Part shown: piece after piece, positions 17,226 to 23,629 of the stretch
How positions within the stretch are numbered: position 1 is the stretch's first letter
Layout of the letters: the number at the start of each line of letters is the position of its first letter
Origin: Thermoanaerobaculales bacterium
Lineage (GTDB): Bacteria; Acidobacteriota; Thermoanaerobaculia; Thermoanaerobaculales; Sulfomarinibacteraceae
Direction: 5' to 3'
Assembly: GCA_029932545.1 (NCBI GenBank)
Contig: JAOZPW010000011.1
Coordinates: 2,575-26,203 of the forward strand
DNA: 23,629 nt
The notes under the pieces: model-generated
Database searches by the model: none
What the model saw: only the letters and a program-made list of their open reading frames with translations
What the model was told of the DNA's origin: nothing
Made by a program: the position numbers and the translations under genes

Positions 17226-18145
17226 ATGGTGCTCCCGTCCTCTTCCAGGATGCTCCAGTCGACGTCGTCGGCACTGGATTCCAGCGGGTCTCCTCCTTGG
17301 GAATTTGATGTTCTAACCGTCGATCCAAGATGATCGAGCAGTTCGGTCAGCCTTTCGCAGCGGATATGCGTTGAGGGCATCTCCTGGAGTTCGTTGACGG
17401 TCGCCATGAGGCCATTGGCCGCCATCCACTGGTAGAGACGCCCCAGTGCACGGCGCTGGAGCTCAGCATAGCGCTGTGTCTGTTCTGTTCCTTGCCGGTA
17501 ATACCAGGCATCCAACTCGGCTCGATTTTGCATCAGCAGCCCTTCCCGGACAGCCTCCACAAGGTGCATCAGTTTGGCAAACTGTGCCGATTCGAGTTCT
17601 ACGGTCGGTTCTTCGGTCGCCTTCGGACAATTGGCAGGGGGCGCCGGCGCCGTACCATGGAGTTCCTCGTCGATCTCCCTGAGGGTGTCGAGGAGAAGAA
17701 ATGTGACACCTCTCCCGCCCGGAAAACTGGCCGGGATATCAGCCGGAATGTCGATTTCCGTATAGAGATATGAACCCTCTTGGCATTGGCAACAGGCCTT
17801 GATGGCCGTTCTCCCGATGGAATCCTGTCCCTCGGCGTGGATCAGGGCGCCGTTTTGGAACCAGAGGGTGAAGGCACATTCCTTATCTACGCTGCACAGG
17901 AGGAGTACTCCCTGGGTGCTCTCCGCGCCGAAATGTTCGAGAAGACTGGGAACCTGATGACGACTGAACGATCCGGTGGAGAAAGACCGGGCCGATTCCT
18001 TCCCGTCCTCTCCGTCTCCGGCGAGAGCCGTGTTCAGTCGTTCCAGGACGAATGGGCTGTTGCAACACTGAATCTGCTGGGCGAAGCCTGCGAGATAATC
18101 TCGGAGTAGTCCCTTGGTGGCGTTGTCGGGTTGCTCTGTTTCCAC
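17222..18145 (-). CDS. PATAN/DUF4388-like domain protein, first gene of the chemosensory operon
   Basis: Predicted 307-residue cytoplasmic protein. Residues about 65-165 resemble a PATAN/DUF4388 domain (GVLLLCSVDKECAFTLWFQNG, ALIHAEGQDSIGRTAIKA, EGSYLYTEIDIP). A charged helical, probably coiled region follows (about 185-275), then an acidic tail (SSADDVDWSILEEDG). It is rather Cys-rich, with CC at 27-28 and CCQC at 118-121. The GTG at 18145 is preferred: GGAGG lies 4-5 nt upstream and the DNA beyond is AT-rich and regulatory-looking. An in-frame ATG at 18226 would add 27 residues but has no ribosome binding site. The stop is shared with the next start as TTGA. PATAN domains occur in signalling adaptors; function here is unknown. 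Confidence 0.72.
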   Translation of the reverse strand: METEQPDNATKGLLRDYLAGFAQQIQCCNSPFVLERLNTALAGDGEDGKESARSFSTGSFSRHQVPSLLEHFGAESTQGVLLLCSVDKECAFTLWFQNGALIHAEGQDSIGRTAIKACCQCQEGSYLYTEIDIPADIPASFPGGRGVTFLLLDTLREIDEELHGTAPAPPANCPKATEEPTVELESAQFAKLMHLVEAVREGLLMQNRAELDAWYYRQGTEQTQRYAELQRRALGRLYQWMAANGLMATVNELQEMPSTHIRCERLTELLDHLGSTVRTSNSQGGDPLESSADDVDWSILEEDGSTI

Positions 18146-18175
18146 GTCCCCTCCGTGTGCTGAGCCCTTCACAAT

Positions 18176-18196
18176 GTGGTCTCGAATAAAGACCAC
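18176..18196. promoter_or_regulatory. Perfect 7-bp inverted repeat upstream of the chemosensory operon
   Basis: GTGGTCT, a 7-nt spacer (CGAATAA), then AGACCAC form an exact inverted repeat 30 nt upstream of the preferred GTG start at 18145. It could be an operator for a dimeric regulator or a 5'-UTR hairpin. It sits at the edge of the AT-rich divergent promoter region shared with the HAD gene. Confidence 0.4.
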
Positions 18197-18291
18197 TCCC
18201 AAATATACATGAATATCATTTTTCACGATACAGGTAAATATTCAAATAGACTCGTGTGTCTGCAACAATGATAGGATGGACGTGCAGAAAG
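18197..18291. promoter_or_regulatory. AT-rich divergent intergenic region, probable promoter of the twelve-gene operon
   Basis: This stretch is strikingly AT-rich beside its GC-rich neighbours and lies between the divergent chemosensory operon and HAD gene. On the minus strand a TTTACC and TATTCA pair with 17-nt spacing is a weak promoter candidate within 18210-18240. No strong consensus pair is seen for the HAD gene. The call rests mainly on base composition and position. Confidence 0.35.
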
Positions 18292-18963
18292 ATGGGATTG
18301 AACGCAGCGATCTTTGATCTCGACGGCCTCCTGGTGGATTCCGAGCCGCTTTGGCGGCAGGCCGAACGAGAGGTCTTCGCCGAAGTCGGCCTGATGCTGA
18401 CCGATGATGACTGCCGCAGCACCATGGGTATGCGATGCGATGCGGTCGTGGCCCTTTGGCATCAACGGAACCCATGGCTCAGTGCCTCACCGGCCGAGAT
18501 CCAAAAGGGGATTGAGGCTCGTGTCCTGGCCTTGATGCGTTCTCAGGGTCAGGCGATGCCGGGTGTTGATCATGCGCTTGATCTGGTGGAGAGCATGGGC
18601 TGCCGGCTAGCGGTGGCTTCATCGTCCAGTCCAGCGTTGATCGCCGGGGCGCTTGATCGATTGGGGATTTTCGACCGGTTTGCCGCCCGGTGTTCGGCCT
18701 TCAATGAACAGCATGGCAAGCCCGATCCCGCAGTCTTCTTGACGGCGGCGAGCCAATTGGGCGTTGATCCGCGAACATGCCTCGCCTTTGAAGACTCTCC
18801 GCCGGGTGTCGAGAGTGCCCGCGGGGCCGGAATGCGAGTCGTGGCGGTGCCGGATGCCGAGCATTGGGGCCATCCGGGTTTTGATGTGGCTGATGTTGTA
18901 CTCAAGAGCCTGGCGGACCTCCGCATCGAACACTTGAAGCCCCGTTTTTTCGAGGGATCTTGA
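18292..18963 (+). CDS. HAD-superfamily hydrolase, sugar-phosphate phosphatase (HxpB/YniC-like)
   Basis: Predicted 223-residue cytoplasmic phosphatase. HAD motif I is IFDLDG with nucleophile Asp9 and Asp11, followed by GLLVDSEPLW; motif II is Ser110 (AVASSSS), motif III Lys143 (HGKPDPAVF) and motif IV Glu167/Asp168 (AFEDSPPGVE). The helical C1 cap lies between about 17 and 90. The DSEPLW, ALWHQRNPW and FLTAASQLGV features and the length resemble E. coli YniC/HxpB, a hexitol and 2-deoxyglucose-6-phosphate phosphatase, so a sugar- or polyol-phosphate substrate is likely but unproven. The third possible start (ATG 18292) gives the family-typical N-terminus; GTG 18256 and ATG 18268 are in frame upstream, and none has a strong ribosome binding site. 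Confidence 0.88.
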   Translation: MGLNAAIFDLDGLLVDSEPLWRQAEREVFAEVGLMLTDDDCRSTMGMRCDAVVALWHQRNPWLSASPAEIQKGIEARVLALMRSQGQAMPGVDHALDLVESMGCRLAVASSSSPALIAGALDRLGIFDRFAARCSAFNEQHGKPDPAVFLTAASQLGVDPRTCLAFEDSPPGVESARGAGMRVVAVPDAEHWGHPGFDVADVVLKSLADLRIEHLKPRFFEGS

Positions 18964-18988
18964 CCTGAGTCCGTTGCGCGGGTAGGGT
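18960..18988 (+). promoter_or_regulatory. Sigma70-type promoter of the HU gene
   Basis: TTGACC (18960-18965) and TAGGGT (18983-18988) are separated by exactly 17 nt. The -35 matches five of six consensus positions and the -10 keeps the key TA...T. It overlaps the stop codon of the HAD gene and would start transcription near 18995, leaving a ~50-nt leader before the HU start. Confidence 0.6.
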
Positions 18989-19047
18989 GGCCGCTGTTCA
19001 AACAGGCGTGGCCAATATTGATGTCACGACTGAATCTAGGAGGCAAC

Positions 19048-19320
19048 ATGGCAGGCAAAGCAGATATGGTGAATGGCATTTCCGAACTGACGGGCATCGA
19101 CAAGACCAAGGTCGCGATGGTCTACGATTCGATGTTTGATGAAATCGGCAAGACTCTTGCTGGTGGCGACAAGGTTTCGGTTCCTAACTTTGGGACCTTC
19201 CTGGTTTCCGAGAGGGCGGCTCGCCAGGGCCGTAACCCGGCAACCGGCGCGACCATTCAGATCAAAGCGTCGAAGACCGCTCGTTTCAAGGCGTCGAAGA
19301 ACCTCAAGGATCGCCTGTAG
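19048..19320 (+). CDS. hup: HU-family nucleoid DNA-binding protein
   Basis: Predicted 90-residue histone-like protein, the usual HU length. The N-terminal helices (MAGKADMVNGISELTGIDKT) lead to the dimer core and the conserved NFGTFLVSERAARQGRNPATG signature, with the RNP turn of the DNA-binding beta arm, then IQIKASKTARFKASKNLKDRL. HU dimers bend DNA non-specifically and organise the nucleoid. The ATG at 19048 is preceded by TAGGAGG with 5-nt spacing, which decides it over the in-frame ATG at 19021. It is a single-gene unit with its own promoter. Confidence 0.97.
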   Translation: MAGKADMVNGISELTGIDKTKVAMVYDSMFDEIGKTLAGGDKVSVPNFGTFLVSERAARQGRNPATGATIQIKASKTARFKASKNLKDRL

Positions 19321-19325
19321 GAAGA

Positions 19326-19349
19326 AGCTTCCAGCTGTCAGCTGGGAAG
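19326..19349. terminator. Hairpin between convergent genes, possible terminator
   Basis: CTTCCAG and CTGGGAAG can pair, with one bulged G, around a short loop, 6 nt after the HU stop. No T-run follows on either strand, so it is at best a non-canonical terminator. Confidence 0.3.
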
Positions 19350-19381
19350 AGAGAGCTGCTGTTCGCGTTGTAGAGGAGTGG

Positions 19382-19819
19382 TTAATTTCCCGACCCGAGC
19401 CTTCGCTCGAGTCGTTCTCCGAGAAGTAGAGCCAGTTGCTCCTCCATTGGGGGAGGGGCTGGCTCGTTTTCTTTGAGCCATGGCCACATGATCGCGGCTG
19501 GTGGTTCGGTAGTCCTTGCCAGATTCTGTTCGATTGCTGCAGTGAGAATTCGTGGAGGGAGACCGCCGCCGAGACCGACGGAGACCAAAGGCGGTGTCCT
19601 GCCGCCGCCGGGCTGTCCGATCAGGAGGTGTCCGATCTCACCATCCATCGCTCGCATCAGCCGAATCATCGGGTCATTCCAAAGGGCGAGCTGGGCTTCC
19701 TGAACGGGTGACAATGACTGGTGACTGCCGGCAGAAATGCTCAGCGAGAATCCGGGTTCACCGGCCCAGGTCGATTGAGCAAAGGTCAAAAGCGTGATTG
19801 CCATGAAGAGTCGAAGCAT
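19382..19819 (-). CDS. Small secreted protein of unknown function
   Basis: Predicted 145-residue protein with a good Sec signal peptide (MLRLFMAITLLTFAQSTWAGE, cleavage likely after WAG or TWA). The ATG at 19819 has TAGGAG about 9 nt upstream; an ATG at 19828 would touch that site directly. The mature part contains a helical segment (VQEAQLALWNDPMIRLMRAMDG), a Gly/Pro-rich middle (IGQPGGGRTPPL, VGLGGGLPP) and a charged tail (LLLGERLERRLGSGN). No domain is recognised and there is no lipobox. It is divergent from the M1-like peptidase gene and convergent with the HU gene. A hairpin-forming sequence at 19391-19414 lies in its last codons. Confidence 0.55.
   Translation of the reverse strand: MLRLFMAITLLTFAQSTWAGEPGFSLSISAGSHQSLSPVQEAQLALWNDPMIRLMRAMDGEIGHLLIGQPGGGRTPPLVSVGLGGGLPPRILTAAIEQNLARTTEPPAAIMWPWLKENEPAPPPMEEQLALLLGERLERRLGSGN
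19391..19414. terminator. Strong hairpin at the 3' end of the secreted-protein gene
   Basis: CGAC-C-CGAGC, loop CTTC, GCTCG-A-GTCG forms a nine-pair stem with one mismatch. It lies inside the end of the minus-strand gene and downstream of the HU gene on the + strand, where a short TTCT follows. It could limit read-through between the convergent genes. Confidence 0.3.
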
Positions 19820-19928
19820 GAATCCCATCTCCTACTATAACGGCGATTGTCGGAAGGAGTTTCCAACTAGGGAACGGGTTCGGGATTTGGTTCAAGATGC
19901 CGCGCTACACTTTGCCGGGGGTGAGCTG

Positions 19929-21995
19929 ATGCGTCGGTCGTTTTTCTTTCTTCTTGGTGTCTTGATTGCCTGCGCAGGGGCGGCGTATGAGTTTCCGGTG
20001 GACTACGAGATTACGGTTGAGCTGAATCCCCAGACCCACCGGCTCCAGGGTGCCGAGAGGATCCGTTGGACCAATATGGGAGGTGTGCCGACCTCCGAAC
20101 TCTGGTTCCACCTCTACCTCAACGCCTTTGCCGGTGACCGCACGACTTTCATGCGGGGCATGGGCGAGGGCACGCTTCGCGGGGGACGTGAAATAGACCG
20201 CGAGTGGGGCTGGACCCGGGTGATATCTCTTCGGTCGGAAGACGGTATCGACCTGCTGCCGAGTTTGACCTTCGAGCGCCCTGATGACGGAAACCCGGAG
20301 GATTTCACCGTTGCCCGGGTTCTGTTGGAGCGTCCGGTCGAGCCGGGTGCGTCCGTGACCGTTGATGTGACCTTTGAGGCCCAACTGCCGAGGGTCATCG
20401 CACGAACCGGATGGGCGGGTGATTTTCACTTGATCGGCCAGTGGTTTCCCAAGTTGGGAGTCTATGAAGCGGAGGGTCACGGTGGGCGAGCGGAGGCGGG
20501 ATGGAACTGCCACCAGTTCCATCCTGCAACCGAGTTCTACTCGGACTTCGGGCGCTATCGAGTACAGCTGACCGTGCCCGAGGATTTTGTCGTTGGCGCC
20601 ACCGGGGTTCAGATGGATGAAAGGACGGTGGCGGAAGGAACGGCCCGAAAGCGTACTTTGACTTTCACCGCGGATCGGGTGCACGATTTTGTGTGGTGTG
20701 CGGCGCCGGCCGATCTGATGGCGGTGATCGAGAGTGATTTTGACCCCGGCCGTGACGTTCCGGCGCCGTGGCTTCAACGGGCACAGTCCCTCCTGGACTT
20801 GAGTGCCGCCGAACTGGAACTGCCGCCGGTTCACCTGCGTCTTCTTGTGCCCCATACCCAAATGGAATTAGGGGATCGCATGCTGCGAGGCGCCCGGCTC
20901 GGTATGGCCTGGTACGGCTTGTTCTACGGCGCCTACCCCTATCCCCAGTTGACCCTCGTCTCGCCGCCGCCGGGCGCGGAGGAGGCTGCCGGCATGGAGT
21001 ACCCGACCTTCATCACCACTGGTGCCACGAAGCTATTGGAGTATCCACCGGTGTCCTGGCTCGGGATCAACGAAGGCGTTACGGTTCACGAGTTCGGGCA
21101 CCAGTACTTCCAGGGCATGCTGGCCTCGAACGAGTTCGAGCAAGCCTGGCTGGACGAGGGTCTCAACACCTATGCGGACACGTCGTGCATGGAGGCCATC
21201 TCCAACGACCGGCTTGTGCCGGAGATTCGGATTTCGGGATCCTGGGCAAGCAAACGTCTGTCGTGGGCCCTCCGTAATTCTCCCGTGCAAGTGGATCTGG
21301 AGGCGTGGAAATTCAGGACCCGACGGGACTATGGCACCGCCAGTTACAAAAAAACTGCTCTCGTGCTGAAAACCCTGGAAGGTCTTTTGGGTCCAGACGT
21401 CTTTGCCCGGGCCATGAGATCGTATGTTGACGCCTGGCGTTTCCGTCATCCGACTGGAGACGATTTCTGCGTGGCGATCAGCGAGAGTGCCGGTGAAGAT
21501 TTCGGTTGGTTCTTTGCCCAGGCCCTCGAGGGAGATGCCATTGTCGATTGGGCCGTTGAAGATGTCATTCAACGCGAGAAGACACCGGCTGAGGGCATGA
21601 TATGGGACGGCAGCCGGTGGGTCGGACCGGCCGGTGAACAGGGTGACTCGGGTGACGATGACGCTGCCGGAGAGCCTGAGGCTTGGGACATCCATGCGGA
21701 CATCATGCGCCGTGGGGATTTTCAGGGTCCGGTCGAGGTGCTGTTCCTCTTTGACGAGGGTCGTGAAGAACGGCGAATGTGGGCTGGACAGGATCGATGG
21801 GTTCGTTTTGAGTTTGTCAGTTCCGAGCGGCTGGTTGCGGTCGTGGTTGATCCCGAGGGCGTGTGGGCTCTCGAGGGTGAGCGAACCAACAACTATTGGC
21901 GGGACCAACCCGATTCTGGTGCGGCAACGCACCGGTTGTGGTGGGCTCCGGCCGCCATGCGGTTGATCGCTCTCGCCGTTCAGCCCTGGAGTTAA
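19929..21995 (+). CDS. Secreted M1-family-like zinc metallopeptidase
   Basis: Predicted 688-residue exported gluzincin. The ATG at 19929 has GGGGGTGAG just upstream and opens with a signal peptide (MRRSFFFLLGVLIACAGAAYEF). The N-terminal beta domain (about 22-260) begins with the M1-like VDYEITVELNPQTHRLQGAE and WFHLYLNAF. The zinc site is HEFGH (387-391) with Glu410 18 residues later in WLDEGLNTYAD, the HExxH-x18-E pattern. GMEYP (355-359) takes the place of the GAMEN substrate motif. Tyr468 or Tyr473 may be the transition-state Tyr. About 540-688 is a C-terminal extension with an acidic linker and a beta-rich WVRFEFVSSERLVAVVVDPEG section. All catalytic residues are present. It probably cleaves peptides in the periplasm. 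A membrane protein gene follows after 2 nt. Confidence 0.9.
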   Translation: MRRSFFFLLGVLIACAGAAYEFPVDYEITVELNPQTHRLQGAERIRWTNMGGVPTSELWFHLYLNAFAGDRTTFMRGMGEGTLRGGREIDREWGWTRVISLRSEDGIDLLPSLTFERPDDGNPEDFTVARVLLERPVEPGASVTVDVTFEAQLPRVIARTGWAGDFHLIGQWFPKLGVYEAEGHGGRAEAGWNCHQFHPATEFYSDFGRYRVQLTVPEDFVVGATGVQMDERTVAEGTARKRTLTFTADRVHDFVWCAAPADLMAVIESDFDPGRDVPAPWLQRAQSLLDLSAAELELPPVHLRLLVPHTQMELGDRMLRGARLGMAWYGLFYGAYPYPQLTLVSPPPGAEEAAGMEYPTFITTGATKLLEYPPVSWLGINEGVTVHEFGHQYFQGMLASNEFEQAWLDEGLNTYADTSCMEAISNDRLVPEIRISGSWASKRLSWALRNSPVQVDLEAWKFRTRRDYGTASYKKTALVLKTLEGLLGPDVFARAMRSYVDAWRFRHPTGDDFCVAISESAGEDFGWFFAQALEGDAIVDWAVEDVIQREKTPAEGMIWDGSRWVGPAGEQGDSGDDDAAGEPEAWDIHADIMRRGDFQGPVEVLFLFDEGREERRMWAGQDRWVRFEFVSSERLVAVVVDPEGVWALEGERTNNYWRDQPDSGAATHRLWWAPAAMRLIALAVQPWS

Positions 21996-21997
21996 CC

Positions 21998-22882
21998 ATG
22001 GCAGAAAAAAAGCAGCGACCGTCGATCATCTGGGGTGTGCGTACGGCAGCCCGGATGTGGGCTCTGGTTGTGGTGGTGTGGCTGGTGGGTATGGCCTTCT
22101 TTGTGCCGGCATCGGTGGTGTTGCAACGCGCCGCTGTTGAAGCCTTCGGTCATGTGCCCGAGGGCTTCGATCTCCCGGTCGGCGATGGCGCCATCCTGAT
22201 GATGGGACTCCTGCGTGATGTTGCCGACACATTGCTCGTTGGTCTGGTTCTTGCGGTCGTCTTGTCGTGGAGTTGGACCGTCTTGTGGCACGCCGGAGTT
22301 GCCCGGGTTTCGGTCTGGGATCCCGAGAGCTCGTCCGGTGTTTCTCGGATCCTCGGGTTGGGCCTGGGTGCATGGTGGCGCTACTGCCGCCTTTCCCTGG
22401 TGGCTCTCGTTGCGCTCTTGGCCTTGCTGGCCGCCATTTGGTTCCCCCTGACCCTGGGTATCAAGACAGCATTCGAGGCCATGGCCGAGGACCGGATGGT
22501 TCTGTTGATCGGCATTGGTGTCGTGCTCAGTCCGATGGCGAAGTTCCTGGTATGGGGCGCGACCCTGCGCGGCGCCTGGGAACTCGCGCGTCCCGACGCC
22601 CGTTCGCCTGTGATGGCGTGGCTGCGTGGGCTGATCGGTGTTTTTCGCCAGCCCTTCTCTACTTTTGGAACTCTCCTTGTCCTAGGCATTGGGCAGGCGT
22701 TATTTGCTCTTGTTCCCCTGGTGGCGCCGATATACGTTCCGGCACTGCGGGGAACTCCCGTTGGCTCTGGAGTCGCAGCCGCAGCAACTCTTGCCGCGTC
22801 CTTTCTCCTGGTGGCATTGTTCGCGGCCTTCGCGCCCATCAGTGGGGTTGTGTTCCGATCCGGAGACGACGACGAGGCGTAG
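21998..22882 (+). CDS. Polytopic inner-membrane protein of unknown function
   Basis: Predicted 294-residue membrane protein with about six hydrophobic segments near 21-41, 76-97, 132-153, 167-188, 222-246 and 258-281, a basic N-terminus (MAEKKQRPSIIWGVR) and an acidic C-terminus (SGDDDEA). A conserved-looking amphipathic stretch WHAGVARVSVWDPESSSG lies between segments 2 and 3. The ATG follows the peptidase stop by 2 nt, so the two genes are co-transcribed. No transporter or enzyme motif is recognised. Confidence 0.8.
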   Translation: MAEKKQRPSIIWGVRTAARMWALVVVVWLVGMAFFVPASVVLQRAAVEAFGHVPEGFDLPVGDGAILMMGLLRDVADTLLVGLVLAVVLSWSWTVLWHAGVARVSVWDPESSSGVSRILGLGLGAWWRYCRLSLVALVALLALLAAIWFPLTLGIKTAFEAMAEDRMVLLIGIGVVLSPMAKFLVWGATLRGAWELARPDARSPVMAWLRGLIGVFRQPFSTFGTLLVLGIGQALFALVPLVAPIYVPALRGTPVGSGVAAAATLAASFLLVALFAAFAPISGVVFRSGDDDEA

Positions 22883-22960
22883 CAACAGTTTGACCCAGGC
22901 TCAGAACCCAAGATCCGAGAACACGAGCGCTGCTCTCCGGCGGCGCGTGCGGGGTTTTGC

Positions 22961-23126
22961 ATTCTTCACCGGGCAGTCCTCCCGGCAGCACCGGCGTTGC
23001 GAAGAATGACCTCGGCGGCCTACGGCGTTAGGCGAGACTCGATTGCTGACGGCGGCGCCGTGGGGTGCCCGGTGTCGCCCTTCTTCGCAACGGCGATTTG
23101 GTTGGGAGTTCTGCCTGGTGAAGAGA
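22961..23126. repeat. Long imperfect inverted repeat in a gene-free stretch
   Basis: The stretch 22883-23228 holds no credible gene. In it, 22963-23005 and the reverse complement of 23082-23124 align without gaps at 33 of 43 positions, around a 76-nt loop. In a + strand transcript four further positions become G-U pairs. The left arm is itself bounded by ATTCTTC (22961-22967) and GAAGAAT (23001-23007) and contains CCGGG/CCCGG (22969-22973, 22981-22985). Possible identities are a MITE/REP-like element or a structured RNA. Confidence 0.65.
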
Positions 23127-23228
23127 GGGCGCACCCGGCACACCCCGATTTGGCGTCTTGTGCGCCCTAGATATTGGACGTCGGCGTTGGCTGTTCAGTT
23201 GCTGAGGCGGCGCCGGTCGCGGGCACGA

Positions 23229-23624
23229 CTACCAAATCGTCTCAACCGCAGAGTAGTCCCGGATCTTCTGGTCTTTGGTGACGATGGGGGCGCCGATCGA
23301 GAGTGCAGTTGCGATAATGATACGGTCAGCCGGATCGCTGTGAGGGTAGTCGTCCAGCTGAACCGAGCGCACCGCAAGGCGATGATCGACAGGGATGAAG
23401 TGAAGGAACCCAAGAGCTTCCGAGTGGCCTATCCAGTCGTTGACATCAATCGTCAGCTCCAGTCTTCCTTTGGCCACCAGTAACGCTACCTCCCAGGCAC
23501 TGATGGCCGAGATATGGAGTTGGTTTTCGGCGGCCGCCTCGGTAATGGCGTCATCAGCGGTTGCAGAAAGCCGAGAGTCGCCACTGACCCACCACACCCA
23601 GCTATGAGTGTCGAGAACGATCAT
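23229..23624 (-). CDS. vapC: PIN-domain toxin, VapC-like
   Basis: Predicted 131-residue PIN ribonuclease. The four acidic metal-binding positions are visible: Asp5 (IVLDTHSWVWW), Glu45 (SAWEVALL), Asp100 (PADRIIIATA) and Asp118 (PIVTKDQ). The length and the DTHSWVWW, GDSRLS opening fit the VapC/COG3744 type. VapC toxins cleave RNA, often initiator tRNA or rRNA, and are held in check by a VapB antitoxin encoded just upstream. The ATG at 23624 forms ATGA with a possible upstream stop, and the five bases left in the window fit the end of such a gene, but the antitoxin itself is not in view. Confidence 0.92.
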   Translation of the reverse strand: MIVLDTHSWVWWVSGDSRLSATADDAITEAAAENQLHISAISAWEVALLVAKGRLELTIDVNDWIGHSEALGFLHFIPVDHRLAVRSVQLDDYPHSDPADRIIIATALSIGAPIVTKDQKIRDYSAVETIW

Positions 23625-23629
23625 GACAG

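Noticed and set aside
19905..20861. Minus-strand open frame of 318 codons opposite the M1-like peptidase
   Set aside because: Shadow of the peptidase beta domain; rich in Arg, His and Pro without a domain.
22901..23143. Minus-strand open frame of 80 codons in the gene-free stretch
   Set aside because: Its Arg/Cys-rich product is read across the inverted repeat and resembles no protein; repeat sequence explains the open frame.

Overview
The window is GC-rich, densely packed bacterial chromosomal DNA. A Gram-negative cell is indicated by a small outer-membrane beta-barrel-like protein with a terminal aromatic residue and by several Sec-type signal peptides. DUF4388/PATAN proteins, a PatA-like regulator in a che operon and a secreted M1-like peptidase recall Acidobacteriota, Myxococcota/deltaproteobacterial or related lineages, but the phylum cannot be fixed from these data. 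No rRNA, tRNA, CRISPR array, insertion sequence or phage gene was seen.

Layout. 1-672: a promoter and a small secreted beta-barrel-like protein on the + strand. 683-18145: one long run of twelve minus-strand genes with overlaps or very short gaps, transcribed from an AT-rich region near 18150-18290. In transcription order these encode a PATAN protein, a degenerate receiver + PPM/SpoIIE-like protein, a REC-PATAN-pseudoREC regulator, a CheY/PilH-like receiver, CheW, a chemoreceptor, CheR, a three-Hpt hybrid CheA, CheB, a tandem CheW-like protein, then after an 83-nt gap an HD-GYP response regulator and a PhnD-PAS-PAS-PAS hybrid histidine kinase. 18292-22882: ordinary genes (HAD phosphatase, HU-type DNA-binding protein, small secreted protein, M1-like metallopeptidase, polytopic membrane protein). 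22883-23228: gene-free, with a long imperfect inverted repeat. 23229-23624: a VapC-type PIN toxin whose antitoxin probably lies just beyond the window edge.

How it works together. The core order (PatA-like regulator, PilH-like CheY, CheW, receptor, CheR, hybrid CheA, CheB, second CheW) matches the Pseudomonas pilGHIJK-chpABC cluster, and the PatA-like regulator in first place matches cyanobacterial pix/tax operons. This suggests a type IV pilus or surface-behaviour chemosensory system rather than a flagellar one (inference). Unusual points are two proteins at the head of the operon that look like catalytically dead signalling domains, and a c-di-GMP phosphodiesterase plus periplasmic-binding-type hybrid kinase at its tail, which could link chemosensing to c-di-GMP turnover.
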